From Bacillus sp. Cs-700 (GTDB taxonomy: Bacteria > Bacillota > Bacilli > Bacillales > Guptibacillaceae), in NCBI RefSeq assembly GCF_011082085.1, contig NZ_CP041063.1, forward strand, positions 3,272,001-3,336,000: a stretch of 64,000 nucleotides of DNA. Direction: 5' to 3'. Shown piece after piece: positions 1 to 9,239 of the stretch; the stretch's first letter is position 1; each line of letters begins with the position of its first letter. A program made the position numbers and the translations under genes. Under the pieces are notes generated by a model that did not search any database, was not told the DNA's origin, and worked only from the letters and a program-made list of their open reading frames with translations.

Positions 1-888
1 CGCTACACGTGGGCCTCGATCAGCTCTTAGTGTTTCAGCTCGCTTCATGACGTGAGAAGCTGTTAATACTTTGGAAAGGTCAACGTCTTCCACAAATCGC
101 TCAACGTAGTCATTAGCAGGATTCGTCATAATTTCTTCTGGTGTTCCAATTTGAACAATGGAACCGTCTTTCATTAATGCGATCCGATCACCGATACGAA
201 GTGCTTCATCAAGGTCATGTGTAATAAACACAATTGTTTTCTCCATAGACTCTTGAAGTTCAAGAAGTTCATCTTGCATGTCTTTCCGAATAAGTGGATC
301 AAGTGCACTAAAAGCTTCATCCATTAAAAGAACATCAGGATCATTTGCAAGAGCACGGGCAAGACCAACACGCTGCTGCATACCTCCGCTTAGTTCCGAA
401 GGATAACTTTTTTCATATCCTTTTAATCCAACAAGTTCGAGTGATTCCTGCGCTTTTCCAGACCGTTTCTCTTTACTAATGTTCTGTACCTCTAGTCCGT
501 ACTCTGTATTTTCGAGTACTGTCTTATGAGGAAATAGCGCGAACCGCTGGAATACCATACTAAGCTTCTTGCGCCTAACGTCTCGAAGTTGTTCAGGTTT
601 CATCCTGACGATATCTTCATCATCAATGAGAACCTGACCTGAAGTAGGTTCAATTAATCGATTGAGAAGCCGAACAAGTGTAGATTTACCACTACCTGAT
701 AGCCCCATGATGACAAAGATTTCACCGGGATATACGTCGAAACTTGCGCGGTTAACACCAACCGTATTTCCGGTCTCTTTTAAAATATCACTTTTTGATT
801 TGCCCTGATCTAAAAGCTTTGTAGCCTGTTTGGGCGATTTGCCAAATATTTTGGTTACATCTTTTACTGTAATTTTGGCTTTCTCCAT
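1..888 (-). CDS. opuAA: Glycine betaine/proline ABC transporter ATP-binding subunit (OpuAA/ProV type), 3' end beyond window
   Basis: Partial gene: 296 codons are visible from an ATG at 888, preceded by GAGGTG, and the frame is still open at base 1. It powers uptake of the osmoprotectant glycine betaine across the membrane. In order there is an N-terminal segment [18 protein letters not shown] typical of the ProV/OpuAA branch, Walker [10 protein letters not shown], signature [15 protein letters not shown], and Walker [14 protein letters not shown]. The start of a C-terminal CBS region follows ([20 protein letters not shown]). Permease and binding-protein genes would lie to the left. The divergent GbsR-type gene is the likely local regulator. 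Family assignment is firm; the exact symbol (opuAA or gbuA) depends on the unseen neighbours. Confidence 0.93.
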   Translation of the reverse strand, partial: MEKAKITVKDVTKIFGKSPKQATKLLDQGKSKSDILKETGNTVGVNRASFDVYPGEIFVIMGLSGSGKSTLVRLLNRLIEPTSGQVLIDDEDIVRMKPEQLRDVRRKKLSMVFQRFALFPHKTVLENTEYGLEVQNISKEKRSGKAQESLELVGLKGYEKSYPSELSGGMQQRVGLARALANDPDVLLMDEAFSALDPLIRKDMQDELLELQESMEKTIVFITHDLDEALRIGDRIALMKDGSIVQIGTPEEIMTNPANDYVERFVEDVDLSKVLTASHVMKRAETLRADRGPRVA

Positions 889-1222
889 AGTTTCACCTCT
901 GCCTTTATTTCAAATAGTACGCGGATAAAATTACAAAAATAACTGAAATATGTCTAAATTTACGATAATCAGTCATTTACTAGTCTTTTTTTACCGACCT
1001 ATTAAGTATAGGGTTTAGGTCCTTCATACTACAAATGGCGTGAGAGCTCAAAATCAGGTAATTCAGTACATACAGAAAAAACTGTACAAACTAAACGGGC
1101 AAATCCTTAAGTATCGTCTAAGATGCTAGTATATGCTACAAGGTTTGCTAGTAAACTTTACATTTCATGGGGTTAACACTAAACTATGAAATGACAAACG
1201 ATTGGAAAAGTAGGTGCATAGT
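889..1222. promoter_or_regulatory. Divergent opuA / gbsR intergenic region with inverted TTTACTAG / CTAGTAAA elements
   Basis: A 334-bp AT-rich region without coding potential separates the opuA ATPase gene from the GbsR-type gene. It contains TTTACTAGT at 976-984 and its inverse CTAGTAAA at 1148-1155. A related TGCTAGTA lies at 1124-1131, and a perfect TTACTAGTAA palindrome lies just after the regulator gene at 1788-1797. The repeated element could be the operator of the GbsR-type repressor. That is inference; I know of no verified consensus to compare it with. Confidence 0.4.
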
Positions 1223-1759
1223 TTGCAAGATAAACGAGTAGAGAATGCAAGAGAACGAGTGATTGAATCAATCTCTAAAAACATGGATATTTATAGCGTA
1301 ACTCCTTCTGTGGGGCGCTTATATGGCGCGATGTTTTTCGAAAAAGAGCCGATGACGCTTGATGAAATGAAGGATAAGCTTCAAATGAGTAAGACAAGTA
1401 TGTCGACCGGAGTAAGGACATTAATCGACTTAAATATGGTGGATAAGGTGTGGAGAAAGGGGGAGCGTAAAGATCTTTACGAAGTGAAGTCAGATTGGTA
1501 TCAAACCTTTACGGATTTCTTTTGTATCCATTGGCGAAAAGGAATTGAAATGAATCGGGATGCTTGCAAAGAATCGATTAGTGAGCTAATGGAAGTGTTA
1601 GATGAGGATATTTCGAAAGAAGAAAAAATGATGGCTGAAGCCGATTTAGATAAAATGTCTTACGCTCTTGGATATTATGAATGGTTGAATAAGGTAGTAG
1701 ATTTATTTGAATCGCGGAGAATATTTGACGTAATTGATAAGGAAGAAGAACTGAAGTGA
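1223..1759 (+). CDS. GbsR/OpcR-type MarR-superfamily regulator of osmoprotectant genes
   Basis: A 178-residue winged-helix repressor of the GbsR family, whose Bacillus members control choline and glycine betaine uptake or synthesis. The N-terminal half has the family pattern (residues about 20-70: PSVGRLYGAMFFEKEPMTLD, then KTSMSTGVRTL as recognition helix), followed by an effector/dimer region. The start is a choice: a GTG at 1214 lies on top of the likely ribosome site, while TTG at 1223 has AGGTG six bases upstream and is preferred. It is divergent from the opuA ATPase gene, which suggests OpuAR/OpcR-like control of that operon. I cannot separate GbsR, OpcR and OpuAR from sequence alone. 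Confidence 0.85.
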   Translation: MQDKRVENARERVIESISKNMDIYSVTPSVGRLYGAMFFEKEPMTLDEMKDKLQMSKTSMSTGVRTLIDLNMVDKVWRKGERKDLYEVKSDWYQTFTDFFCIHWRKGIEMNRDACKESISELMEVLDEDISKEEKMMAEADLDKMSYALGYYEWLNKVVDLFESRRIFDVIDKEEELK

Positions 1760-1837
1760 ATGTAAGCGTAGTCTTTGAACGTATTTATTACTAGTAAAGA
1801 CATGATATGGACGATGTTTCTTTTCTTATCACCCAAA

Positions 1838-1870
1838 CAAAAACGTGCAGGAATTTCCTGCACGTTTTTG
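1838..1870. terminator. Bidirectional terminator between the GbsR-type gene and glnQ-like gene
   Basis: An inverted repeat (AAAAACGTGCAGG ... CCTGCACGTTTTT) with A-rich and T-rich flanks sits between two converging genes, so it can end both transcripts. Confidence 0.85.
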
Positions 1871-2599
1871 TTATAGGATTTTACTTAAGAAAGCCTGAGT
1901 TCGCTCATTTTGAGGATTTGAGAACAATTCGTTAGGGACGTTCTCTTCTACGATATAGCCGCCATCCATAAAAATAACGCGGTCGCCTACTTCACGTGCA
2001 AAACCCATTTCATGAGTAACTACAACCATCGTCATGCCTTCTTTAGCAAGATCTTTCATAACTTCTAACACTTCGCCGATCATTTCAGGGTCCAGTGCGG
2101 AAGTTGGTTCATCAAAAAGCATAACGCTAGGTTCCATTGCAAGAGCTCTAGCAATTGCGACACGCTGCTTTTGACCCCCTGAAAGTTCGCCTGGGTAATT
2201 ATTGGCCTTATCTCCAAGCCCAACTTTAGCAAGAAGTTCCTTTGCTTTCTTTGCTGAGTTTTGTTTGTTTTCCCCTTTTACTTTAATGGGGGCAAGGGTT
2301 ACATTCTCAAGAACTGTTTTATGTGGAAAGAGGTTAAAATGTTGAAAAACCATTCCGACGTCCTGACGAACCTTATTGATATTCGTTTTTGGATCCGCAA
2401 TATTATGACCATTAACGATGACGCTACCGCCCGTTATTTCCTCTAATTTATTTAAACAGCGAAGAAAGGTGCTTTTGCCTGAACCAGAAGGACCGACTAC
2501 GCAAACAACCTCTTTTTCTTTTACATCTGTATTAATATTCTTTAATACTTCTAACTCTCCGAACGATTTCTTAAGATCTTTCACCTGGATGATGCTCAT
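1871..2599 (-). CDS. Polar amino-acid ABC transporter ATP-binding protein (GlnQ family), orphan
   Basis: A 242-residue ATPase of the polar amino-acid uptake family (GlnQ/HisP/ArtP). It shows Walker [10 protein letters not shown] (about residue 36), Q-loop [10 protein letters not shown], signature [15 protein letters not shown], Walker [14 protein letters not shown] and switch histidine [10 protein letters not shown]. Full length for the family. ATG at 2599 follows GAGGAG with a rather long spacing. Unusually there is no permease or binding-protein gene on either side: upstream is the divergent glucosidase gene and downstream a converging regulator. It must act with membrane partners encoded elsewhere. 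A plausible promoter on the minus strand has a TATAAT near 2671-2676. Substrate cannot be told. Confidence 0.92.
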   Translation of the reverse strand: MSIIQVKDLKKSFGELEVLKNINTDVKEKEVVCVVGPSGSGKSTFLRCLNKLEEITGGSVIVNGHNIADPKTNINKVRQDVGMVFQHFNLFPHKTVLENVTLAPIKVKGENKQNSAKKAKELLAKVGLGDKANNYPGELSGGQKQRVAIARALAMEPSVMLFDEPTSALDPEMIGEVLEVMKDLAKEGMTMVVVTHEMGFAREVGDRVIFMDGGYIVEENVPNELFSNPQNERTQAFLSKIL

Positions 2600-2737
2600 T
2601 GTTGCAACTGTCTCCTCTCATTCTACTTTCTCCCTTCATGTAGAAGAAGCTTTCGATAGAAACCATTATATCAATCCTTTGCTTAATTAGAAAATAACTA
2701 ACCTTCAAGTAAAGAGAAAGCGTTTTATTTCTAGCAG

Positions 2738-2788
2738 TTGTACTATGGCTTACATTCTTCTATAATACTTAGTGAAAACGTTTGCGCA
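2738..2788 (+). promoter_or_regulatory. malL promoter with catabolite-response element
   Basis: TTGTAC (2738-2743), 17-bp spacer and TATAAT (2761-2766) form a good SigA promoter. Directly downstream, TGAAAACGTTTGCGCA (2773-2788) is close to the CcpA cre consensus, with mismatches in its right half. Binding there would block transcription during growth on preferred sugars, as expected for a glucosidase. Confidence 0.65.
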
Positions 2789-2819
2789 AAAGTTTGACTG
2801 TATGAAGGAGGAGACAGGT

Positions 2820-4493
2820 ATGGCAAAACAGTGGTGGAAAGAAAGCGTGGTTTATCAAATTTATCCTAGAAGTTTTAATGACAGCAACGGGGATGGAATT
2901 GGTGATATTAAAGGGATCACTGAAAAACTTGATTACTTGAAGGAGTTAGGCATTGATGTAGTGTGGTTATCACCGGTTTACAAGTCACCGAATGATGACA
3001 ATGGCTATGATATTAGTGACTATCGGAAGATCATGGATGAATTCGGAACAATGGAAGACTGGGAAGAAATGTTAGCAGGGATGCATCAGCGAGGAATCCG
3101 TCTCGTGATGGACCTAGTTGTTAACCATTCCTCTGATGAACATGCATGGTTTACAGAAGCGAGAAAATCTAAAGACAATCCATATCGCGATTACTATATA
3201 TGGCGAGAAGGAAAAGAAGGTCAGCCACCAAATAACTGGGGATCTTTTTTTGGGGGATCTGCTTGGGAATATGATGAAGAGAGTGAAGAATACTTTCTAC
3301 ATCTCTTTTCAAAAAAGCAACCTGACCTCAATTGGGAAAACGAAAAGCTAAGAGAAGAAGTGTATGATCTGATGAAATTCTGGCTCGATAAAGGGGCCGA
3401 TGGATTCAGGATGGATGTGATTAATCTAATTTCCAAAACGCCTGGTTTTCCAGATGCCGAAGTAACGTCAGATTCTGCATATCAGTGGGGTGGAGACTAT
3501 TTCGTAAATGGGCCTAAGTTCATGGATTATATGAACGAAATGAATGAAAAAGTATTATCAAAATATGATGCAATGACGGTTGGCGAGATGCCGATGGCTA
3601 CGCCTGAAGATGGGAAACGGTACACGAATGAAGAAAGTGGTATAGTGAATATGCTATTTCAGTTTGAACATATGGATGTAACGAGCGGGCCAGGCGGTAA
3701 ATGGGATCAGCAGCCCTGGAAACTAACAGATTTAAAGCATATTATTTCAAAATGGCAAACTGAGCTTCACGGAACAGGGTGGAATAGTTTGTACATGGAA
3801 AACCACGACCAGCCTCGTTCCGTTTCTGTGTTTGGCGATGATCAACAATATCGTGTAGAGTCAGCTAAAATGCTTGCAGCATGGCTTCATTTTCTGCAGG
3901 GAACACCCTATATTTATCAAGGACAAGAATTAGGAATGACAAATGTGTACTTTGATTCAATTGAAGACTATGAAGATATCGAGACGCTTAATATGTATCA
4001 GGAAGAGGTTGGTGAAAGAGGCGCTAAACCTGAAGATGTACTTAAAGCCATTCACAAAAAAGGCAGAGATAATGCGAGAACGCCTATGCAGTGGAATGAT
4101 CAGCAAAATGCTGGATTTACATCGGGTATACCCTGGTTAAAAGTAAATGACAATTATCCTGAGGTTAATGCGCAAAAAGCATTAAGTGATGAAAATTCGA
4201 TTTTTTACTTTTATAAGAATTTAATTCGTCTGCGTAAAGAGCTACCAGTGATGATTCATGGAGATTATCAACTCCTTTTAGAAGAAAACGAGAACTTATA
4301 TGTTTATACTCGAAGTTTTGATGGCACAACATTACTTGTTGCTGCTAATTTCTCAAAGGAAACGTGCGAGTTAAAGCTTCCAGAAATCTTAAACGGCGGG
4401 AAGTTACTCGTTCATAATTATTCCGATGTCGCGAACCAGTTGCACAATGAGTCAAGCATGCGCCCTTACGAAGTAAAAGTGTATATGTTATAA
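2820..4493 (+). CDS. malL: Alpha-glucosidase / oligo-1,6-glucosidase (GH13)
   Basis: A 557-residue cytosolic GH13 enzyme that hydrolyses alpha-glucosidic bonds in isomaltose- or maltose-type oligosaccharides. It starts MAKQWWKESVVYQIYPRSF, the classic family N-terminus. Catalytic sites are visible: nucleophile Asp in DGFRMDVI, acid/base Glu in VGEMP, and third Asp in NHDQPR, plus KKQPDLNWEN of the MalL-type subfamily. An upstream in-frame start at 2772 is rejected because GGAGGAG (2807-2813) points to ATG 2820. No sugar transporter is adjacent. Regulation by a cre just downstream of the -10 box is likely. Exact linkage preference (alpha-1,4 or alpha-1,6, trehalose-6-phosphate) is not certain. 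Confidence 0.93.
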   Translation: MAKQWWKESVVYQIYPRSFNDSNGDGIGDIKGITEKLDYLKELGIDVVWLSPVYKSPNDDNGYDISDYRKIMDEFGTMEDWEEMLAGMHQRGIRLVMDLVVNHSSDEHAWFTEARKSKDNPYRDYYIWREGKEGQPPNNWGSFFGGSAWEYDEESEEYFLHLFSKKQPDLNWENEKLREEVYDLMKFWLDKGADGFRMDVINLISKTPGFPDAEVTSDSAYQWGGDYFVNGPKFMDYMNEMNEKVLSKYDAMTVGEMPMATPEDGKRYTNEESGIVNMLFQFEHMDVTSGPGGKWDQQPWKLTDLKHIISKWQTELHGTGWNSLYMENHDQPRSVSVFGDDQQYRVESAKMLAAWLHFLQGTPYIYQGQELGMTNVYFDSIEDYEDIETLNMYQEEVGERGAKPEDVLKAIHKKGRDNARTPMQWNDQQNAGFTSGIPWLKVNDNYPEVNAQKALSDENSIFYFYKNLIRLRKELPVMIHGDYQLLLEENENLYVYTRSFDGTTLLVAANFSKETCELKLPEILNGGKLLVHNYSDVANQLHNESSMRPYEVKVYML

Positions 4494-4496
4494 GCT

Positions 4497-4526
4497 AAAG
4501 CGCGGGCACAGCCTGCGTTTTCTTTC
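4497..4526 (+). terminator. Terminator after malL
   Basis: CGCGGGC-ACA-GCCTGCG hairpin (one G-U pair) followed by TTTTCTTTC. Confidence 0.65.
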
Positions 4527-4626
4527 ATTTAAATTTTGTTTTATCTTTTTTAAAAGGATTGAATTCTTTCTTTCGAGGGAAGATAATTTTGAGAAAAAGA
4601 AATTACTCGAAAAATGGTCGGTTTCC

Positions 4627-4655
4627 TTTTTCTTTTCGTTTCACTCATGTATAAT
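4627..4655 (+). promoter_or_regulatory. Probable transketolase promoter
   Basis: A clear TATAAT at 4650-4655 lies 66 bp before the transketolase start, with a poor -35 (TTTTTC at 4627-4632) at 17-bp spacing. The -10 is convincing; the -35 is weak. Confidence 0.45.
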
Positions 4656-4720
4656 AGCAGATGTACATTTGTTCATTAGGTATTTTACTAAATTTCAATA
4701 TAAAAAAGGAGTGTATACAT

Positions 4721-6721
4721 ATGACAACGACTCAAATGGATTCACTTGCTGTAAATACGATTCGTACGTTAGCAATCGATGCAGTTGAAAAAGCAAACTC
4801 AGGTCACCCAGGCATGCCGATGGGAGCTGCACCTATGGCCTACACGCTATGGAGTCAGTTCATGAATCACAATCCATCTAACCCGGATTGGTTTAACCGC
4901 GACCGTTTTGTTCTTTCAGCAGGTCACGGTTCAGCACTATTATATAGCATGCTTCACTTGTTTGGATATGACGTAACAATGGAAGATTTAAAATCATTCC
5001 GCCAGTGGGGAAGCAATACTCCAGGACACCCAGAATTCGGTGAGACACCCGGAGTAGACGCAACAACTGGACCGCTTGGCCAGGGACTTGCGATGGCAAC
5101 TGGTATGGCTATGGCTGAACGTCATTTAGCAGCAACGTATAACCGAGATAACTTTAACGTCATTGATCACTATACGTACAGCATTTGCGGAGATGGCGAC
5201 TTAATGGAAGGCGTATCTTCAGAATCTGCTTCTCTAGCTGCACATTTGAAGCTTGGTCGTCTTATTGTGATGTATGATTCAAACGACATCTCTCTTGATG
5301 GTGATCTTGATCAGTCCTTCTCAGAAAACGTTCAACAACGTTATGAAGCATACGGCTGGCAAGTGATTCGCGTTGAAGATGGAAATGACATGAATGCAAT
5401 TGCGGACGCTCTTAAACAAGCGAAAAGCAATACAGAGCAACCGACACTAATTGAAGTGAAAACAACAATTGGGTATGGTTCGCCTAACAAAGGTGGCAAA
5501 AATACTTCACATGGTGCTCCGCTTGGTAAAGATGAAATTCAGCTAGTGAAAGAAAACTATCAGTGGACTTTCGAAGAAGATTTCTATATTCCTGAAGAAG
5601 TGAAAGGCCAATTTGCAGATGTTAAAGAAGCTGGAAGCAAAAAAGAGCAGGAATGGAATGAACTTTTCAATAAATACGAAGCACAATATCCAGAGCTTGC
5701 AAAGCAATTATCAGCAGCTCTAAATAACGAACTTCCTGAAGGATGGGATAGCGAAGTTCCTACTTATGAAAGAGGAACAAGTACAGCATCTCGTGCTGCA
5801 TCTGGAGAAGTTCTTAATGCACTTGCTAAAAATAACCCGCAAATCTTTGGTGGATCAGCGGACCTTGCGTCTTCTAACAAAACAATGTTAAAAGATGAGC
5901 AGGACTTCTCACCAGCAGATTATAGCGGCCGTAATATTTGGTTCGGCGTACGTGAATTTGGAATGGCTGCAGCAATGAACGGAATTGCCCTTCATAAAGG
6001 TCTTCGTATCTTTGGAGCAACGTTCTTCGTATTCTCTGACTACCTTCGTCCTGCACTTCGTCTATCGGCATTGATGGGTGTACCTGTAACATACGTATTC
6101 ACTCATGATAGCGTAGCAGTAGGAGAAGATGGTCCGACTCATGAACCTGTTGAGCAACTCGCCTCACTTCGTGCGATGCCAGGTCTTTCAGTTATCCGAC
6201 CAGCGGATGGAAATGAAACTGCTGCAGCATGGAAGTTGTCTGTTGAAGCAACAGATCACCCAACAGCTCTAGTGCTTTCTCGTCAGAACCTTCCAGTAGT
6301 GACAGATTCGCATGAACAAGCTTACGAAGGCGTTAAACGCGGTGCGTATGTAGTGGCTGGTGGCGAGAATGCGGAAGCTATTCTTCTTGCGTCTGGATCT
6401 GAAGTTGGTTTAGCAGTAGAAGCGCAAGAACTTCTTTCGAAAGAAGGCATTTCAACTTCTGTTGTCAGCATGCCAAGCTGGGATCGATTTGAAAAACAAT
6501 CAGCTGATTATAAGCAAAGCGTTTTACCAGATAACGTAACGGCTCGTCTTGGTATTGAAATGGGCGTATCATTTGGCTGGGATAAGTATGTTGGCCAAAA
6601 AGGTGATATTCTTGCGATTGACCGCTTTGGAGCATCTGCGCCTGGCGACACTGTTATTAAGGAATTTGGCTTTACTGCAGAAAATGTTGTCAATAAAGTT
6701 AAAGCAATGCTCTCCAAATAA
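4721..6721 (+). CDS. tkt: Transketolase
   Basis: A 666-residue thiamine-diphosphate enzyme of the non-oxidative pentose phosphate pathway that moves two-carbon ketol units between sugar phosphates in the cytosol. It begins [20 protein letters not shown]. It carries the N-terminal [12 protein letters not shown] motif, the cofactor signature [17 protein letters not shown], the Pyr-domain segment [19 protein letters not shown] and the transketolase motif [21 protein letters not shown] start 20 codons earlier (4661) is rejected; AAAAAAGGAG precedes ATG 4721. Codon use is regular, as for a highly expressed gene. It stands alone, with promoter and terminator of its own. The symbol tkt/tktA is used in Bacillus. 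Confidence 0.97.
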   Translation: MTTTQMDSLAVNTIRTLAIDAVEKANSGHPGMPMGAAPMAYTLWSQFMNHNPSNPDWFNRDRFVLSAGHGSALLYSMLHLFGYDVTMEDLKSFRQWGSNTPGHPEFGETPGVDATTGPLGQGLAMATGMAMAERHLAATYNRDNFNVIDHYTYSICGDGDLMEGVSSESASLAAHLKLGRLIVMYDSNDISLDGDLDQSFSENVQQRYEAYGWQVIRVEDGNDMNAIADALKQAKSNTEQPTLIEVKTTIGYGSPNKGGKNTSHGAPLGKDEIQLVKENYQWTFEEDFYIPEEVKGQFADVKEAGSKKEQEWNELFNKYEAQYPELAKQLSAALNNELPEGWDSEVPTYERGTSTASRAASGEVLNALAKNNPQIFGGSADLASSNKTMLKDEQDFSPADYSGRNIWFGVREFGMAAAMNGIALHKGLRIFGATFFVFSDYLRPALRLSALMGVPVTYVFTHDSVAVGEDGPTHEPVEQLASLRAMPGLSVIRPADGNETAAAWKLSVEATDHPTALVLSRQNLPVVTDSHEQAYEGVKRGAYVVAGGENAEAILLASGSEVGLAVEAQELLSKEGISTSVVSMPSWDRFEKQSADYKQSVLPDNVTARLGIEMGVSFGWDKYVGQKGDILAIDRFGASAPGDTVIKEFGFTAENVVNKVKAMLSK

Positions 6722-6749
6722 GATAATCGTATCTTAAGATGATGAGCGG

Positions 6750-6793
6750 AAGGCTTTCAGAAGGCGAAAATGGTCTTTCTGGAAGCCTTTTTC
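6750..6793 (+). terminator. Terminator after tkt
   Basis: AAGGCTTTCAGAA and TTCTGGAAGCCTT form a long imperfect stem, followed by TTTTTC. Confidence 0.85.
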
Positions 6794-6835
6794 TTAACTA
6801 AAGACCATTAAATATTTGAATACACGGGTGTTGCT

Positions 6836-7792
6836 ATGGATAAAGATAAACTAACAAAGGTGGTCGAAGCCGCCCGCTTATACTATCAATTGGACTATAG
6901 TCAACAGGAGATCGCAAAAAAATTAGCGGTTTCAAGGCCGACGGTTTCGCGTTTATTAAAACAAGCGAAAGCAGAAGGCGTTGTTGAAATTAAAATTCAT
7001 GATCCATCCCAAGATGTTCATATGCTTTCATCAGAACTTGCTGATTTGTTTGGACTATTAGAAACGAGAGTCGCTATTGTTCCTCAATTTGAGGATGATC
7101 TTGTCAAAAAACATATCGGTAAAATTGCAGCTGATTATTTAAATACAGCTATTCAAGACAATGATTTGATTGGTGTTTCATGGGGAACCACGCTAAATGA
7201 GATTGGTAAGAACCTTCGTCATAAGTTACTGAAAAATGTTTCGGTTGTTCAATTAAATGGTGGCATTAGTTATTCAGAAACCAATACCTATGCTTATGAA
7301 GTGATTCAAATGCTTGGCCGTGCATTTCATGCTACGAGCCATTTCTTGCCTGTTCCTGCCATTGTTGACCATCTTCTTGTAAAGCAAACGATGGAAGAAG
7401 ATAGACACATTCGTCGTGTTCTTGACATGGGTCGGAATGCGAATATTGCCTTATTTAGTGTTGGAATTCCAACAAATGACTCGGTTATTGTACAGGCAGA
7501 TTATGTATCAAAAGAAGAGCTTGAAGTGATTCATACGAGATCTGTTGGTGAAATTTGTTCGAGATTTTTTGACGAAAAAGGGAAGCTCATTCATAAGGAA
7601 TTAAATGAACGCACAATTGGAATTGATCTACAAGAGCTTTCTACAAAAGAAAAGTCGATATTGGCGGCTGGTGGTCCTAAGAAAGTTGAAGCGATATATG
7701 GGGCGTTGGAAGGTGGATATGCCAATGTTCTTATAACGGATCACTATACGGCTCGGGCTTTATTAGAGAAGAAAAAGCAGGAGGAGGGATAA
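6836..7792 (+). CDS. SorC/DeoR-type sugar-binding transcriptional regulator, closest to B. subtilis DeoR
   Basis: A 318-residue regulator. The N-terminal helix-turn-helix (about residues 20-45, YSQQEIAKKLAVSRPTVSRL) is followed by a SorC-family sugar-phosphate-binding domain with GVSWGTTLNEI, FSVGIP and EICSRFFDEKG. From memory the protein matches B. subtilis DeoR closely (EAARLYY..DYSQQ, NERTIGIDLQ, ANVLITDHYTARAL). DeoR represses deoxyribonucleoside catabolic genes in response to deoxyribose-5-phosphate. Here no dra, nupC or pdp gene is adjacent. Its neighbour four bases downstream is a metallo-hydrolase gene, and transketolase is upstream, so the regulon is uncertain. The ribosome site before ATG 6836 is weak. 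Confidence 0.85.
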   Translation: MDKDKLTKVVEAARLYYQLDYSQQEIAKKLAVSRPTVSRLLKQAKAEGVVEIKIHDPSQDVHMLSSELADLFGLLETRVAIVPQFEDDLVKKHIGKIAADYLNTAIQDNDLIGVSWGTTLNEIGKNLRHKLLKNVSVVQLNGGISYSETNTYAYEVIQMLGRAFHATSHFLPVPAIVDHLLVKQTMEEDRHIRRVLDMGRNANIALFSVGIPTNDSVIVQADYVSKEELEVIHTRSVGEICSRFFDEKGKLIHKELNERTIGIDLQELSTKEKSILAAGGPKKVEAIYGALEGGYANVLITDHYTARALLEKKKQEEG

Positions 7793-7795
7793 ACA

Positions 7796-8542
7796 ATGAA
7801 AATGACTGTATTAGGTCCGTGGGGAGGTTACCCTAAAGCTGGAGAAGCGAGTGCAGGGTATCTTTTCCAGAGTGAAGGCTATAACTTGTTAATTGATTGT
7901 GGAAGTGGTGTATTGGCACAACTTCAATATCACCTTTCCGTCGAAGAACTCGATAGTGTCATCATTAGTCACTACCATCCAGATCATATTGCAGATGTAG
8001 GGGTTCTTTATCACGGACGCTTGATTCAATCCAAAACAAAATCTGAATTACCTGTGCTGCCGATCTATGGTCATTCACATGATGAAGCAGGTTTTAATAG
8101 TTTGGATCATAAGCCTTATACCGAAGCGAGGTCTTACACGGAAGAAGATCGTTTAGAGCTCGGGCCGTTTTCCATTACTTTTCAAAAAACAAAACATCCG
8201 GTTGTATGTTTTGCTTTGCGCATAACTGATGGAAAGCATACCGTAGTGTATACAGCAGATTCAAGTTATATAAAAGAGTTCGAAGTCTTTTCTGCTGGAG
8301 CTGACTTACTCATCTCAGAATGCAACCTTTATGCGGATATGGATGGTTCTAAAATGGGGCACATGAATAGTACGGATGCAGCAACAGTTGCAAGCGCAGC
8401 GAATGTTTCCACTCTTATGTTAACGCATCTTCCGCATTTTGGAGAGTTATCGGATCTTCAAAAAGATGCAAAACAATATTTTGATGGGGAAGTTGTACTT
8501 GCTTCTACAGGACTAATTTGGGATTCAGAAAAAGAGTTATAG
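7796..8542 (+). CDS. yhfI: MBL-fold metallo-hydrolase (YhfI family)
   Basis: A 248-residue metallo-beta-lactamase-fold hydrolase, similar in layout to RNase Z-like and AtsA-like proteins. The metal-binding motif ISHYHPDHIAD (about residues 57-67) is intact. Further ligands are likely in the YTADSSY, ISECN and LTHLPHFGE segments. It starts four bases after the DeoR-like gene behind GGAGGAGGG, so the two are co-transcribed. B. subtilis has yhfI next to lplJ, as here, which supports the name. The substrate is unknown; cytosolic, no signal peptide. Confidence 0.88.
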   Translation: MKMTVLGPWGGYPKAGEASAGYLFQSEGYNLLIDCGSGVLAQLQYHLSVEELDSVIISHYHPDHIADVGVLYHGRLIQSKTKSELPVLPIYGHSHDEAGFNSLDHKPYTEARSYTEEDRLELGPFSITFQKTKHPVVCFALRITDGKHTVVYTADSSYIKEFEVFSAGADLLISECNLYADMDGSKMGHMNSTDAATVASAANVSTLMLTHLPHFGELSDLQKDAKQYFDGEVVLASTGLIWDSEKEL

Positions 8543-8580
8543 TAAAAAGCCAGAAGAAGGACTCCTTCTTCTGGCTTTTT
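8543..8580 (+). terminator. Strong terminator after yhfI
   Basis: AAAAAGCCAGAAGAAGG pairs with CCTTCTTCTGGCTTTTT around a very short loop. Confidence 0.92.
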
Positions 8581-8613
8581 GAATAGGATTTCAAGACAGT
8601 CTGGGGTAAAATG

Positions 8614-8875
8614 GGCTTCCGCTTTTCGTAGATCCAGCTGCGACTCGCAGAAACTGCGATATTTCGCTCTTTCACCAGAACACAAAGGGCGTGTTCAAAT
8701 GAAAAGGCTCCAGTGCCTGCCGGGTCTAAACGGAGGCTTCCGCTTTTCGTTAGATCCAGCTGCAGTGGGCAGGTCCTCGAGTCGCTTCAGACGTAAATCC
8801 GAACACAAAGGGCGTGTTCAAATGTACGTCTTCCAGCGCTTGTCGGACCTAACCGCCCACTTCCGCTTTTCGTTA
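8614..8875. repeat. Tandem intergenic repeat, two units of about 122 bp with internal hairpins
   Basis: The motif CTTCCGCTTTTCGT occurs three times at 8616, 8737 and 8860, so two units of 121-123 bp lie head to tail. Each unit carries a hairpin GAACAC-AAAGGGC-GTGTTC (8678-8696 and 8801-8819), and the following CAAATG is also identical. The units resemble the dispersed intergenic element I know from many Bacillaceae genomes (segments such as CCAGCGCTTGTCGG and CCTCGAGTCGCTTC). The G+C content is higher than the surroundings. The last copy runs into the stop codon of the adjacent minus-strand gene. It contains no convincing gene; the open frame across it is a shadow. Confidence 0.85.
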
Positions 8876-9067
8876 TTCCCCCAGCGTCGCGTCTAGTTTT
8901 CCGTTCATGTCCATTAGAAAGCCGATTTCTCGGCCGAGTAGGCGAGCTAGTTCCTTGGATTTTTTTTCGCCTTCGGATTTGATTTGTTCGATGGTTAGGC
9001 TTGAGTTTAGGTTTGACGCCCCTACGACTACGGGGATTTCACCTTTTTCGTAATACACGATTTTCAT
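8873..9067 (-). CDS. Small conserved-looking hypothetical protein, 64 aa
   Basis: A 64-residue protein beginning MKIVYYEKGEIPVVV. ATG 9067 follows GAGGAGGAG at good spacing, so a start five codons earlier (TTG 9082) that lies on the ribosome site is rejected. The N-terminal third is beta-like and the rest amphipathic helix with many Lys/Glu. No membrane segment or metal motif. I do not recognise the family. Its stop codon lies in the terminal bases of the tandem repeat, so the repeat may have fixed its present C-terminus. It is divergent from lplJ. Confidence 0.65.
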   Translation of the reverse strand: MKIVYYEKGEIPVVVGASNLNSSLTIEQIKSEGEKKSKELARLLGREIGFLMDMNGKLDATLGE

Positions 9068-9180
9068 ATTGCTCCTCCTCAAAGTACGTTTGCTTACAAT
9101 ATTCGTACGGAGACAGCTAGGAAAGGGTAGAGGTGTTGTGCTTTTTCGTACTTTGGTCGGGGGGACATAAGTATCAGGTT

Positions 9181-9209
9181 TTGATTCCTTTACAACAATT
9201 CATTAGAAT
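9181..9209 (+). promoter_or_regulatory. lplJ promoter
   Basis: TTGATT, 17-bp spacer, TAGAAT, about 30 bp before the lplJ start. It matches SigA promoters reasonably. Confidence 0.55.
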
Positions 9210-9239
9210 AGAGAGAGAGAACATACAGGAGGTACAAGG

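Noticed and set aside
8579-8896. 105-codon plus-strand frame across the tandem repeat
   Set aside because: It begins in the yhfI terminator, follows the repeat units, has no ribosome site, and repeats itself because the DNA does.
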